A DNA stretch of 36,160 bases, taken from positions 1-36,160 of the forward strand of contig JAOZSB010000009.1 of the NCBI GenBank assembly GCA_029939895.1, read 5' to 3'. Below are positions 1 through 9,439 of the stretch, piece after piece; position 1 is the stretch's first letter; each line of letters starts with the position of its first letter. The position numbers were made by a program, and so were the translations under genes. The DNA is from Desulfobacterales bacterium. Its GTDB lineage: Bacteria; Desulfobacterota; Desulfobacteria; Desulfobacterales; JAOZSB01. The notes under the pieces are model-generated. The model did no database searches. It was not told the DNA's origin and was given only the letters and a program-made list of their open reading frames with translations.

Positions 1-309
1 AATTACAGCACGTTGGGTGCTATTCTAAAAAGTTAAACGGGACACTACTGATCTTCGTTATAAAAAAAAGCAAAAAAATTCACAAAAATGCTCTTCCGAA
101 AATCAGTGCCTTCAATTTTTAAATGATTTTTGGTACATCGGCTATTCAGGCAGAGGTATCCAGGCTAAGTTCTCATCAAACTGTTTTTTAAAAAAAATAA
201 TGCACAAAACAGCAGATAGATGCTGAACTTAAATACCGTTAGCATATACAATTGGTTATTACAAGCACGGCAGGGGCGTTTTTTTGTTTTCAGGCAAGCG
301 TCTTTGGTC
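1..309. other. AT-rich non-coding left edge
   Basis: No credible gene is visible. The stretch is AT-rich, has a small 5-bp hairpin at 7-21 (AGCAC/GTGCT), and forms the 3' flank of the HD-GYP gene, whose TGA stop is at 310-312. I could not find a convincing intrinsic terminator. The bases around 30-50 (AAACGGGACACTACTG) look vaguely like the end of an insertion sequence, but no partner repeat or transposase is in view. Confidence 0.4.
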
Positions 310-1380
310 TCAAACCCATTGAGCCTGGGGAATATTTTTTTCCCACCAGTTTTCTACCTGTATCAACTGAACGCAGGCATCAACCACGCCTGAGTCATAA
401 AGCTTGCCTTTGTTTGAAACGATTTCAAACATGGCCTTGTCTATTCCAGGGGTGCGGCGATAGGGTCGGTGGGAAGTCATGGCCTCGACCACATCGGCAA
501 CCATAATTATTTTAGCCTCAAAGAGTATATCTTCATCTTCAAGTTTATTTGGGTAGCCAGATCCATCGATCCTTTCATGTACCTGCAAAATTACTTCTGC
601 AAGGGGCCAGGGTGAATTGATTTCATCCTTCACCAGGTTATACCCTTCCTGTGGATGCTTCTGTATGGTTGAGATTTCCGACTCAAAAAGCTCACCCGGC
701 CTGCCAAGGATAAAAGGGCCGATCCGTGGCTTTCCAATATCATGGAGAAGACCGGCAAAGCGTATTGTGGTCAGCATATCGTTATCTGTAACGCCCATTT
801 TTTCTGCAATTGCAAGGGCAAGGCGCGAGACACTCCTTTGATGCCCGGCTGTGTATGGGTCCATCATCTCAACAAGCCGTGCATTGGTATTAAACAGCCC
901 CTCCAGGGTTTCCTTGAGCTGCTGGGTTCGTTCTTCAACAACCACTTCAAGCAATTCCTTTTGAGTGCTAAGCTCTTTGCTCATCCTGCTGTTTACAAGG
1001 TGCGTACCTGCCCTGGCTTTAACCTCTGCAACATTTATCGGCTTGGTGATGTAATCGACTGCTCCCACTTCAAAGGCACGTGTTATATTTTTTGTCTCTT
1101 CCATGGCAGTAATAAAAATTACAGGGATATCGCAAGTGGCAGGATTACTTTTTAATTTCTGGCAAACCTCATAGCCGTTCATCTCAGGCATTATAATATC
1201 AAGAAGAATTACTTCCGGCAGTTCTGTTTTTTCTGTGAGTTTTTTATCAATTATTTTTAGTGCATCCACACCGCTTTTCAGCATTATCATGCGGTATTCT
1301 GACTTTAACGCCTGATTAAGCACATCCAGGTTTGATGCACTGTCGTCTACGATCATCACAAGGGGTAAAATCTGTTCCAT
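310..1380 (-). CDS. Response regulator with HD-GYP c-di-GMP phosphodiesterase domain
   Basis: This is an RpfG-type two-component response regulator that probably hydrolyses cyclic di-GMP when phosphorylated. The N-terminal receiver domain (about residues 8-130) shows the acidic pair VDD, the phospho-acceptor Asp in ILLDIIMP (D61 from the chosen start) and the KP lysine. A short coiled linker follows. The HD-GYP domain (about 165-345) carries GLLHDIGK and the variant GYP motif HERIDGSGYP. I chose the ATG at 1378-1380 because AGGA lies 8 nt upstream. An in-frame ATG three codons earlier has AGG directly abutting it and is a poor start. The gene begins 14 nt after the hybrid kinase ending at 1395, so it is probably that kinase's co-transcribed partner or another output of the same relay. 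The family assignment is firm. The coupling to the kinase is inferred from gene order. Confidence 0.95.
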   Translation of the reverse strand: MEQILPLVMIVDDSASNLDVLNQALKSEYRMIMLKSGVDALKIIDKKLTEKTELPEVILLDIIMPEMNGYEVCQKLKSNPATCDIPVIFITAMEETKNITRAFEVGAVDYITKPINVAEVKARAGTHLVNSRMSKELSTQKELLEVVVEERTQQLKETLEGLFNTNARLVEMMDPYTAGHQRSVSRLALAIAEKMGVTDNDMLTTIRFAGLLHDIGKPRIGPFILGRPGELFESEISTIQKHPQEGYNLVKDEINSPWPLAEVILQVHERIDGSGYPNKLEDEDILFEAKIIMVADVVEAMTSHRPYRRTPGIDKAMFEIVSNKGKLYDSGVVDACVQLIQVENWWEKNIPQAQWV

Positions 1381-1394
1381 GATTTTCATCCTGA

Positions 1395-4300
1395 TTATGT
1401 TTTTATTATTTCAATCAATATATCAAGGTTTTTCTGTGCATCTGAATAATCAAATGCTTCTATCTGAGCTACCAGTTTTTTCATTTCTGATGCAGGATAA
1501 TGTTGCTTAACAGCGTTCAGACAATCACGAATGTTTCCATATTCAGAACTGTCAAGTGCTGCTTTTAAGTCCCTCAGCACAGCTATCCGGCGTTCAGCGC
1601 TCACATCTGCCAGTATTTTACCTTCAGGTTCAGCAACTTCTGCTGGTGTCATTTTACCAATCGACTCAAACACCTGTGTCAGGGCTGTTTTTACAGCCCC
1701 AATTAAATCATTCATTTTCTCGGCATTGTGCTTGGCAGCAGCAAATTCAAGCCTGCCGGCGACTTCCTGTAGTTCTTTTGCACCAATACTGCCACCGCTT
1801 CCTTTCAAGTTGTGGGCAAGCCTCTGTATAATTTCCCAGTCTTTTATTTCAAATGCTTCCCATAACTGACCTATGGTCTCAATCTTATTTGTCTGAAACC
1901 CGGCAAGAATTCTTTTAAAGGCTGATGCATCAAGCCCCAGTGCCGCCACCGCACCACCAACATCTATACCCGGCATCATGGCCGGGAGTCCAGATGCAAG
2001 CATATCTGATGCAGATTTTTCAGGGGCAGATTCTTCCGGGGCATCACCTGTCAGGGAAGTCTCTCTGGATTTTAAACCAGCCTCAATTTTTTTGGCCAGG
2101 GTATAAAACAAATCATCCTGGTTGATTGGTTTGGAAACATAACCGTTCATGCCGGCATCCAGGCATTTTTCTTCATCACCCTTCATGGCGTTGGCGGTCA
2201 TGGCTATGATAGGAAGCTCCGAAAATTCCGGCTCCTTCCTGATAGTTCGGGTGGCCTCATATCCATCCATTTCCGGCATCTGCATATCCATGAGTACTGC
2301 ATCATAGGTATTGTTATGCACAGCTTCAACAGCCTTTTTCCCATTTTCAACAATTGTTGCGATAATCCCTGCGCCTTCAAGTATGGCAACTGCGATTTCC
2401 TGGTTTGTGATATTATCCTCGGCAACCAGAATTTTCATGCCCTTTAAACTTTTTTTATGAATGCTTGACTTTGTTGTTATTTTCTTCCGGTTGATCTCTA
2501 CCTGTTTTCCCTTACCAAAGATGTCGAGTATTGCATTATAAAGGGTCGGCGGGCTTATCGGCTTGAGAAGAAATCCTTTAAGCCCGGCTTTTTCTGCTTC
2601 TGCTTTTTCTGATGCCTGACCAAAACTTGTCATCATAATAATCGGGATTTCCAGGCCAAGATCCGTCATTATTCTTTTTGAAGTTTCAATGCCGTCGAGT
2701 TCAGGCATTTGCCAATCGGTGATTATCAGATCAAATCCGGTTTTGTCCTTCTCCAGAATGGCCAGCGCCTCCATGCCGGAATTCGCCAGTGTTACCGTGT
2801 AATCAAATGCTTCCAGTATATTCTGCACTATTTTCAGACTGTAGGCAGTATCATCTATTGCCAGCACATTAAGGTTTTCAATGTCCGTTGGAATAACCAG
2901 TATATCTTCCTGCTCACCTGACTGACGTTCAAATTTTGCAGTAAAAGAAAAAGTACTGCCCACGTTGTACTTGCTCTCCACCCAGATTTTTCCGCCCATC
3001 ATTTCCGAAAGCTGTTTGGAAATGCATAACCCCAGCCCGGTTCCGCCAAATTTCCGGGTGGTTGATGCATCAGCCTGGCTAAAGGGCTGAAACATTTTGC
3101 CCAACTGCTCCTCGGTCATGCCCAGGCCCGTGTCTATTACTGAAAATTTTAAATTAGCAAGGGTCTTTGTAATTTCCTCGCCTGTTATCCTCAGGGATAT
3201 AATGCCTCCCTGATCTGTAAATTTTATGGCATTGCCGATCCGGTTGGTAAGAATCTGCTGAACACGCAGGGCATCGCCAATCAATGCCTTTGGGATGCCG
3301 AAATCAATATCAATGAGCAATTCGAGTTTCTTTTCCTGTGCCCTGTGGGAAAAGATGCCCGCCAGATTTTCAAGGACTTCATCGAGCCTGAAGGGCCGCA
3401 ATTCCAGATCCAGCCTGCCTGCTTCTATCTTGGAAAAATCTAAAATATCATTAATAATTCCCAAAAGAGAATAACCTGAACGATGGATCATTTGCAGGTA
3501 TTTTATTACTTTTGGAAATGATTTTTCTGCAAGCGCCAAATCAGCAGAGGCAAGTATGCCGTTCATGGGGGTACGGATTTCATGGCTCATATTAGCCAGA
3601 AACTCGCTCTTTGCCTGGGTTGCGGCATCGGCAAGATCCTTTGCCTCAATCAAATCCTTGTTTGCATTCTGAAGATCTGCCGTACGAGCCTCAACCCTTT
3701 TTTCAAGGTCTTTGAGGGCATTTTTCTGCATTTCCTCGGCTTTCTTGTAATCACTTATATCAACCATCAACCCTTCCAGGCAGATAAGACGACCGTCTTC
3801 ATCCCGCTCTGCATGGGCATTTAAGGATGTCCATATTACTGATTTATCTTTTCGGAAGGCTTGAAATTCAAAATTGATAACAGAGTCATTTGCCTTGATC
3901 AGGGCTATCATTTCTTCCCGTTTTTCATTGTCAACATACACCTGGGTTCTTAGATCAGTAACAGTACTGATAAGGTCTTCCGGGGAGTCATAGCCGAGGA
4001 TACCTGCCATTGCAGGATTAGCATTAATAAACTTGCCTTCTGGTGATGTCTGAAAAATTCCTTCAAGGGCCTTTTCAAATATACTTTTATATTTGTCCTG
4101 GGCCACCAGCAGTTGCCGGCTGTGCCTGTTAAACCAGTAGGCAACCAGGCCAATCTCATCCTTTGATAAATCATTAAGCTGTATATCATGGGCGCCTTCT
4201 ATGTCCACCATATCCGAAAGGCTGCGGGTCATTATCTTTAATGGCTTTATAAGTACAATCTGCAAAAAAAGAAAAACACCGATGATGCCGAATATTAAAA

Positions 4301-5474
4301 ATCCGGTCAGGTAGAGCAGCAGTTCGCCGATGATTTTATCTGCAACTACAACTGCTTTGCTCACGGGGGTGACCATCACGACTTTCCAATAGGTTTTTGG
4401 CATGTGAAGAATAGCTACCTGCACAGGCTCCTTGAGAAGCAGGTCTTTTTGTATCATAAAGCTGTCGAGCAGAAGAGTGTTCCGGGTTTTCTTGCCCAGT
4501 GGGTCCTGTAGAATTGAAGCAATCAGCAGAGATTCTTTCCTGCCTATTTGATAACTTTCAGCATCAAGCCGTGCTGCAAGCCTGGGGTCAAATCCCTGAT
4601 TGTTTATCATTTCCTGGTTAATAGCATCAAGTTTCTTTGCAATTTGCCCAAATAACGGATCCTTTTTTGCCAGATCATTTGCATATATAAAATCCTGTTT
4701 TACATTGCCCTTATCATCCATGGCGAATGTCTTTGCCAATCTTTCTTCGGGAAATGAAAGGAATTTATTGTTCCTGTCGAGCGCAAAGGCATACCCGCCG
4801 GTAATTTTTGCGACTTTTTCGAAAAAATCACGAAGCCCTTCAAGTTTTAAATCTATGGTGGCAACGCCCAGGGTAACATTCTTATTCTTTAGGGGAGCAG
4901 CGCATGTAACCATGGGTTGAAATGAATATGGGTCCATATATGACTTGGACCAAAAGGATTTTCCCGGTGCAATGTATTTTGTGGGTACATACCATTCTTC
5001 GTTATGATAACCAGAGCCTGCGGGGTCGTTATAATCATCATAATATTTAAGCTCACCGCTGTGCTCCCTGCCCCAGAAAAAACTGCGGCGTACTACTTTT
5101 GGATTAAACGCTCTGGGTTCAGGCCATATCCCGCCCCCGGCAATTACAGCCTCATACCCTTCATAATTTACAACATGCGGGATAAGCTGCTTGAACGTGG
5201 AAACTTTTTTTTCTAAATTTTCTCCGACATTAGCCAGGTTGGTGGTCAGGGTTTCAGCCATGGCAATCCGTTGACCAAGATCGGATATCATCCTGTGACC
5301 AGTCTGGATTGCAAGCTTGAAGGAATTCTCAACAAGAAGGGGCTTGCCCACCATCTGCATTATACCAAATACAATGCCTGCAATCATTAGAATGCATGAT
5401 AATAAGCAGACAGTGACCTTAAACTGCAATCCATGCCGCCAGCTTACAGATGACCTTTTTTGCTCTGCTTGCAT
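1395..5474 (-). CDS. Hybrid sensor histidine kinase (dCache-HAMP-PAS-HisKA-HATPase-REC-REC-Hpt)
   Basis: This 1359-aa inner-membrane phosphorelay kinase has a transmembrane helix at about 18-42, a large periplasmic dCache-like sensor (about 45-380), a second membrane helix (about 385-410), HAMP, and a PAS domain (about 465-580). HisKA follows with the phospho-acceptor in [11 protein letters not shown] (H631), then HATPase (about 715-850; GGTGLGL present). Two receivers have acceptors near D920 and D1063, and an Hpt domain has H1221 in [13 protein letters not shown]. About 100 further residues form a helical C-terminal module shared with the neighbouring broken kinase. The N-box reads ILTNRIGNA, with Arg where kinases usually have Leu. 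The start has GAGGA 7 nt upstream. It lies 36 bp after the broken paralogue and 14 nt before the HD-GYP regulator, so it looks like part of one signalling operon. The ligand is unknown. Confidence 0.96.
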   Translation of the reverse strand: MQAEQKRSSVSWRHGLQFKVTVCLLSCILMIAGIVFGIMQMVGKPLLVENSFKLAIQTGHRMISDLGQRIAMAETLTTNLANVGENLEKKVSTFKQLIPHVVNYEGYEAVIAGGGIWPEPRAFNPKVVRRSFFWGREHSGELKYYDDYNDPAGSGYHNEEWYVPTKYIAPGKSFWSKSYMDPYSFQPMVTCAAPLKNKNVTLGVATIDLKLEGLRDFFEKVAKITGGYAFALDRNNKFLSFPEERLAKTFAMDDKGNVKQDFIYANDLAKKDPLFGQIAKKLDAINQEMINNQGFDPRLAARLDAESYQIGRKESLLIASILQDPLGKKTRNTLLLDSFMIQKDLLLKEPVQVAILHMPKTYWKVVMVTPVSKAVVVADKIIGELLLYLTGFLIFGIIGVFLFLQIVLIKPLKIMTRSLSDMVDIEGAHDIQLNDLSKDEIGLVAYWFNRHSRQLLVAQDKYKSIFEKALEGIFQTSPEGKFINANPAMAGILGYDSPEDLISTVTDLRTQVYVDNEKREEMIALIKANDSVINFEFQAFRKDKSVIWTSLNAHAERDEDGRLICLEGLMVDISDYKKAEEMQKNALKDLEKRVEARTADLQNANKDLIEAKDLADAATQAKSEFLANMSHEIRTPMNGILASADLALAEKSFPKVIKYLQMIHRSGYSLLGIINDILDFSKIEAGRLDLELRPFRLDEVLENLAGIFSHRAQEKKLELLIDIDFGIPKALIGDALRVQQILTNRIGNAIKFTDQGGIISLRITGEEITKTLANLKFSVIDTGLGMTEEQLGKMFQPFSQADASTTRKFGGTGLGLCISKQLSEMMGGKIWVESKYNVGSTFSFTAKFERQSGEQEDILVIPTDIENLNVLAIDDTAYSLKIVQNILEAFDYTVTLANSGMEALAILEKDKTGFDLIITDWQMPELDGIETSKRIMTDLGLEIPIIMMTSFGQASEKAEAEKAGLKGFLLKPISPPTLYNAILDIFGKGKQVEINRKKITTKSSIHKKSLKGMKILVAEDNITNQEIAVAILEGAGIIATIVENGKKAVEAVHNNTYDAVLMDMQMPEMDGYEATRTIRKEPEFSELPIIAMTANAMKGDEEKCLDAGMNGYVSKPINQDDLFYTLAKKIEAGLKSRETSLTGDAPEESAPEKSASDMLASGLPAMMPGIDVGGAVAALGLDASAFKRILAGFQTNKIETIGQLWEAFEIKDWEIIQRLAHNLKGSGGSIGAKELQEVAGRLEFAAAKHNAEKMNDLIGAVKTALTQVFESIGKMTPAEVAEPEGKILADVSAERRIAVLRDLKAALDSSEYGNIRDCLNAVKQHYPASEMKKLVAQIEAFDYSDAQKNLDILIEIIKT

Positions 5475-5510
5475 TTATTATTCCTCAATCAAAGGTATCG
5501 CAAAAAAAAG

Positions 5511-6068
5511 CTATCCCTTTTTTATTTTATTAAGCAACGCTTCAAGCGTTTCCTGGGCTTCGGTGTAGTCGAATGATTCTATCTGATCCTGAAGCGCTTT
5601 GATTTCATCGGCAGTAAAGTTTTCCCTAACAGCATCCAGGCAGCTACGAATTTCTTCATATTCATAACTTTCAAAAGCATCATTAAGTTTTTTCAATACA
5701 AATATCCGCTGCTCAGGATCAATCCGTTTCTGCCGGGTTGCTGCCGGACTGCTGCCAGCAGGCGCAATGAGCTTTTCAATGGAATCCACCACCTGATCAA
5801 GCTTGCCCTTGACCACTTCCACCAGCCCTTCAATCACGGGTATATTCTTTTCTTTGGCTGCGATTTCCAGCTTATCTGCTTCTTTTTGCAGATCCCTGGC
5901 CCCTATGCTGCTGCCGCTTCCTTTCAGGCTGTGTGCCAGTGCCTGTAAAGCTCCCCAGTCTTTTTCCTTAAAAGCATTATCCATCTCATCATTGCTGCTG
6001 GTATTACCTTTATTAAAACCCTTCAGGATTGTCTTAAAGGTTGCCTCATCAAGGCCAAGGGCATCCAT
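5511..6068 (-). CDS. C-terminal fragment: Hpt phosphotransfer domain
   Basis: The 185-aa last piece of the broken kinase contains an Hpt domain with the phospho-acceptor His in AHSLKGSGSSIGA, followed by the same approximately 80-residue helical tail found at the end of the intact kinase. Its internal ATG at 6066-6068 has GGGAG 6 nt upstream (GGGAGAAGCAATG). A free-standing Hpt protein could therefore be made from this frame, and such a protein could shuttle phosphate for the neighbouring hybrid kinases. That is inference. By sequence it is the natural end of the split gene. It ends 36 bp before the intact kinase. Confidence 0.75.
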   Translation of the reverse strand: MDALGLDEATFKTILKGFNKGNTSSNDEMDNAFKEKDWGALQALAHSLKGSGSSIGARDLQKEADKLEIAAKEKNIPVIEGLVEVVKGKLDQVVDSIEKLIAPAGSSPAATRQKRIDPEQRIFVLKKLNDAFESYEYEEIRSCLDAVRENFTADEIKALQDQIESFDYTEAQETLEALLNKIKKG

Positions 6069-6954
6069 TGCTTCTCCCAGGTTTATAACCCGGAACCATC
6101 AGGGGAAACCCGGCATATGATTGCTCTGCAATTGCTTCCTCATCAGATTCATGGCCTTGCATTGCCCCCTGTGACTGGTCAGGTTCATGGGTTTCCTCAG
6201 CTTGAATAATTTTTTTGGATAATGTATAAAACAGGTTGTCCTGGTTAATCGGCTTGCTTACATATCCGTTCATGCCTGCTTCCAGACATTTTTCCTCATC
6301 ACCCTTCATGGCATGGGCGGTCATGGCTATTATTGGTAAATCCCAAAATTTTGAGTTCTTCCTTATTGTCCTGGTTGCTTCGTAACCGTCCATTTCCGGC
6401 ATTTGCATATCCATCAGCACAGCATGATAAAACTCATTCTCCACAGCCACAACAGCCTTTACTCCATTTTCGACAATCGTTACCTTCATTCCTGCACCCT
6501 CAAGTATCGCCAATGCGATTTCCTGATTTGTTACATTATCTTCGGCAACCAGGATTTTCATCCCTTTCAGTCGTTTCTTGTGGAGCGATGCCTTTGTTGT
6601 TATTTTATTTCCGTTTGTCTTTACATGGCTTCCCTTACCAAATATTGCCAGTATTGAGCTGTAAAGGGTGGGCAGGCTAACCGGTTTGGTAAGAAATCCT
6701 TTAATGCCGACCTTTTCTGCTGCTTTTTTTTCTGCTGCCTGTCCAAAGCTGGTCATCATAAGAATCGGTATTTTTTCATTATGATCAGACAATATTCTTT
6801 TCGATGTTTCAATTCCGTCGAGACCCGGCATTTTCCAGTCTGTTATCACAAGGTCTATTTCAGAACTTGAACCAGGCCCGAATTGCTGTAAAGTATCCAG
6901 AGCTTCCATGCCAGAGGCAGCAAGGGTGACACGGTAATTAAAAAATTCCAGCAT
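6049..6954 (-). CDS. Middle fragment: tandem receiver domains of the broken kinase
   Basis: This 301-aa reading frame holds the rest of REC1 (acceptor in LVITDWKMPGLDG) and a complete REC2 ([14 protein letters not shown], acceptor in [13 protein letters not shown]). It is nearly identical in layout to the receivers of the adjacent intact kinase. The ATG at 6952-6954 is internal to REC1 and has no good ribosome binding site, so independent translation is doubtful. REC1 would also lack its N-terminal acidic pair. The frame ends with residues unrelated to the family (after MVPG) because of the single-base shift near 6087. It is best treated as part of the pseudogene. Confidence 0.75.
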   Translation of the reverse strand: MLEFFNYRVTLAASGMEALDTLQQFGPGSSSEIDLVITDWKMPGLDGIETSKRILSDHNEKIPILMMTSFGQAAEKKAAEKVGIKGFLTKPVSLPTLYSSILAIFGKGSHVKTNGNKITTKASLHKKRLKGMKILVAEDNVTNQEIALAILEGAGMKVTIVENGVKAVVAVENEFYHAVLMDMQMPEMDGYEATRTIRKNSKFWDLPIIAMTAHAMKGDEEKCLEAGMNGYVSKPINQDNLFYTLSKKIIQAEETHEPDQSQGAMQGHESDEEAIAEQSYAGFPLMVPGYKPGRSNGCPWP

Positions 6955-6969
6955 TTTTTTAACTATTCT

Positions 6970-9270
6970 TCAGCTGGCGCCAGTATCGTCAACCACCAGA
7001 ACATGCAGGTTTTCCAGATCATGAGGAATCACCAGCTTTTCTTCCTGCTCCTGATCCTGACGTTCAAATTTTGCATTAAAGGAAAATCTACTGCCAACAT
7101 GGAACTCGCTTTCCACCCAGATTTTCCCGCCCATCAGTTCTGTAAGCTGCTTGGAGATGCACAATCCCAATCCAGTGCGACCGAATTTCCTTGTGGTTGA
7201 GGCATCGGCCTGGCTAAAGGGTTGAAACATTTTTGACAGTTGCTCCGGGTTCATTCCAAGACCAGTATCTTTTACTGAAAATTTCAGAAACGCCAGGGTT
7301 TCAGAGACTTCTTCTCCAGTAATTCCCACGGATATTACCCCACCCTGGGGAGTAAACTTTACTGCATTGCCCACCAGGTTTGTCAGAATCTGCTGAACCC
7401 TTAATGCATCGCCTACCAAAGCCTTGGGGATGTTGGAATCAACATCAACAAGCAACTCTATTTTCTTTTCCAGCGCCTTATATGAAAACATTCCAGCCAG
7501 GTTATCAAGCACTTCATCCAGCCTGAAGGGGCGCAACTCAAGGTCGAGTTTGCCTGCTTCAATTTTTGAAAAATCTAATATATCGTTAATAATTCCCAGC
7601 AAAGAATACCCTGACCTGTGGATCATCTGTAGATATTTTTTGACTTTATCAAAGGATTCTTCCGCAAGTGCCAGATCAGCAGAGGCGAGGATACCGTTCA
7701 TGGGTGTATGGATTTCATGGCTCATGTTCGCCAGAAATTCGCTTTTTGCCTCGGTGGCTGCATCAGCCGCAATTTTGGCCTCCACAAGATCCTTATTAGT
7801 TTCCTGAAGTTCGAGGGTGCGTTCTTCTACCCGTTTTTCCAAATCATTGTAAGAATCCTGCAGGGCATCACCGGTTGTTTTCAGCTTGTCGGCCATCTCA
7901 TTAAATGTCCCGGCAAGAAGTCCAAGCTCATCAGAAGAATCAATATGCACCCTGTGGCTCAGGTTGCCCTCGGCTACATGCTGAACACCGAGCAACAGCT
8001 TGTGAAGCGGTTTTTTTATCAATCGTCTTACTGATAAGTAAGTAATAACTCCCGTCAAAAGCATCATGATGGCACTTAAATAAATAATCTGGAGCGACAA
8101 CTTCTGGTTAAGCTCTGCCAGCGTTGATATGGGACTTAACGCAACCGCCTGGATACCGGTGATTACATTATCAGACAAAAAAACCGGCTTTTGTGAGTAG
8201 TAATACATCTTATTGTTTATTGAAACTGTTTCCGGATCTTCAAGGGGTATCCTTTTGTTGACTCCATCTATGCTTGTGACTGTCAGCTCATTGTTATAAG
8301 CCAGGCCAACATCAATACCCAGTTCATGCTTCAGCTCAACAAGCCGCGGTTTATCGAGTTTCTGCTCCGTGACAATCAGCCCTACAGGGGTCTGCCTGTT
8401 CTGGAAGGTATCCGGGTCGGCAACCTGAGCTTTTACAGGATATACCGTCAGGATCATAAGTGAATCCTTTGTTTCTATAAGCTGGGAAAAGGCCTGTGCC
8501 TCAACCTTTACTTTGACCTGCGTAGATGGCGGAACCATCGACTTCCAGCTACCTGTATAAAAGTCATGGCCGAAATTTTTCTCAATGGGCTGAAAGTTGT
8601 TATCCCTATAAAATTTTTCCGGCGGCAGCGAATAAACAGAGCTGATATCAAAGTAGTCAGGAGAAGGCGGCTTGAGTTTCCGGGCTTGCAGATGTTGAAT
8701 GATCCGGTCATCTACTTTCCCCTTTGTAGCAAACTGCGTAGCATAAATAGCCTTTGCATCCAGCCGGACAGCAAGCACCGGCCTGGAATCAGCTATCATG
8801 TCAAATGGAGAAGTAAGGTAAAAACTGATAGCAGAGAGCTTATTGAGAAGCTGCAGGGGTTGGAGAATTTGAATCAGTTCCAGTTGAGACTGGAATGAGT
8901 AAATAATTTCTGAATCCTCTATTGGCTGTCCGATCAGGGATTGATCCGAAGCAAAATATGGTCCCAGGTTCGTCAGTTGCGTAACATGTTTAGTAACAGT
9001 GTCGTTTTTTTCAAAACTTTTTACTATCTGAACTGCATTTTTCTCTAAACCTGAAATGTTTCGCGTTAAAATATTGGACATGCGTTCAAGCTCATCCATT
9101 GTCACCATTGTCAGGTTATTAAAACTGGTCATCCCGATCATGACAGACAGCGCAACTGTAAAGAGAATAAGTATCAGCAATGCCATCGACAATATCTTGT
9201 TGCTGATACCAAATTTTATGTTAAACATGAGACCGTTTCCGGCTGACTTTAACTTCCGCTTTGAATGCAT
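6970..9270 (-). CDS. N-terminal fragment: membrane sensor histidine kinase, ends within REC1
   Basis: The 766-aa first piece of the broken kinase has a membrane helix at about 25-48, a periplasmic region of roughly 350 residues that I do not recognise and that differs from the dCache sensor of the neighbour, a second membrane helix (about 400-420), HAMP (about 420-475), a coiled linker, HisKA and HATPase, then only the first strand of a receiver (HVLVVDDTG) before TGA. The upstream context AAAGGGCGGGT supports the start at 9270. As it stands the product could still be a membrane kinase lacking its receivers, although the G2-box Arg may weaken ATP binding. It follows the solute-binding-protein gene by 169 bp on the same strand. 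Sensing that protein's ligand is possible but not shown. Confidence 0.85.
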   Translation of the reverse strand: MHSKRKLKSAGNGLMFNIKFGISNKILSMALLILILFTVALSVMIGMTSFNNLTMVTMDELERMSNILTRNISGLEKNAVQIVKSFEKNDTVTKHVTQLTNLGPYFASDQSLIGQPIEDSEIIYSFQSQLELIQILQPLQLLNKLSAISFYLTSPFDMIADSRPVLAVRLDAKAIYATQFATKGKVDDRIIQHLQARKLKPPSPDYFDISSVYSLPPEKFYRDNNFQPIEKNFGHDFYTGSWKSMVPPSTQVKVKVEAQAFSQLIETKDSLMILTVYPVKAQVADPDTFQNRQTPVGLIVTEQKLDKPRLVELKHELGIDVGLAYNNELTVTSIDGVNKRIPLEDPETVSINNKMYYYSQKPVFLSDNVITGIQAVALSPISTLAELNQKLSLQIIYLSAIMMLLTGVITYLSVRRLIKKPLHKLLLGVQHVAEGNLSHRVHIDSSDELGLLAGTFNEMADKLKTTGDALQDSYNDLEKRVEERTLELQETNKDLVEAKIAADAATEAKSEFLANMSHEIHTPMNGILASADLALAEESFDKVKKYLQMIHRSGYSLLGIINDILDFSKIEAGKLDLELRPFRLDEVLDNLAGMFSYKALEKKIELLVDVDSNIPKALVGDALRVQQILTNLVGNAVKFTPQGGVISVGITGEEVSETLAFLKFSVKDTGLGMNPEQLSKMFQPFSQADASTTRKFGRTGLGLCISKQLTELMGGKIWVESEFHVGSRFSFNAKFERQDQEQEEKLVIPHDLENLHVLVVDDTGAS

Positions 9271-9439
9271 ACCCGCCCTTTTATTGGAACAAATAGTAAA
9301 CTACTTTAGCTAAAGAGATGGAGATCAATACGCTGTTTATCCATAACACCGGGCATAGCAGTGCCGTGACTGCAACCCAGAACTCATTGATTAGTGCCTG
9401 ACTGTAAACAGTGCAGCAAAGTGCACCAAAAAAATAAAA

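Larger units (their letters stand above)
5511..9270 (-). pseudogene. Broken hybrid histidine kinase (paralogue of the 1395-5474 kinase)
   Basis: Read as one gene, this region encodes the same transmitter-REC-REC-Hpt-tail arrangement as the adjacent intact kinase, but two lesions interrupt it. First, an in-frame TGA follows VVDDTGAS in REC1, and the same frame continues with RIVKKMLEF. The stop aligns with a Leu of the paralogue, so a TTA-to-TGA change would explain it. Second, near 6087-6088 a single extra base shifts the frame just after MVPG. Removing it restores PGINLGEAMDALGLD, matching [15 protein letters not shown] of the paralogue. Other drift is visible: the HisKA box reads SHEIHTPMNG, and the ATPase G2 box reads KFGRTGLGL instead of [10 protein letters not shown] recently decayed gene is the simplest reading. 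Sequencing error or a working split phosphorelay remain possible. Confidence 0.8.

Noticed and set aside
1-60. Possible insertion-sequence end (AAACGGGACACTACTG)
   Set aside because: No matching inverted repeat, target duplication or transposase remnant is visible in the window.
742-1155. Plus-strand 137-aa open frame opposite the HD-GYP gene
   Set aside because: It lies wholly antisense to a well-supported gene and has no domain or start signal.
6961-6975. In-frame TGA of the broken kinase read as selenocysteine
   Set aside because: The TGA aligns with a non-catalytic Leu in the first helix of a receiver domain, no downstream SECIS-like hairpin was evident, and a second frameshift lies further on. 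Nonsense mutation is simpler.
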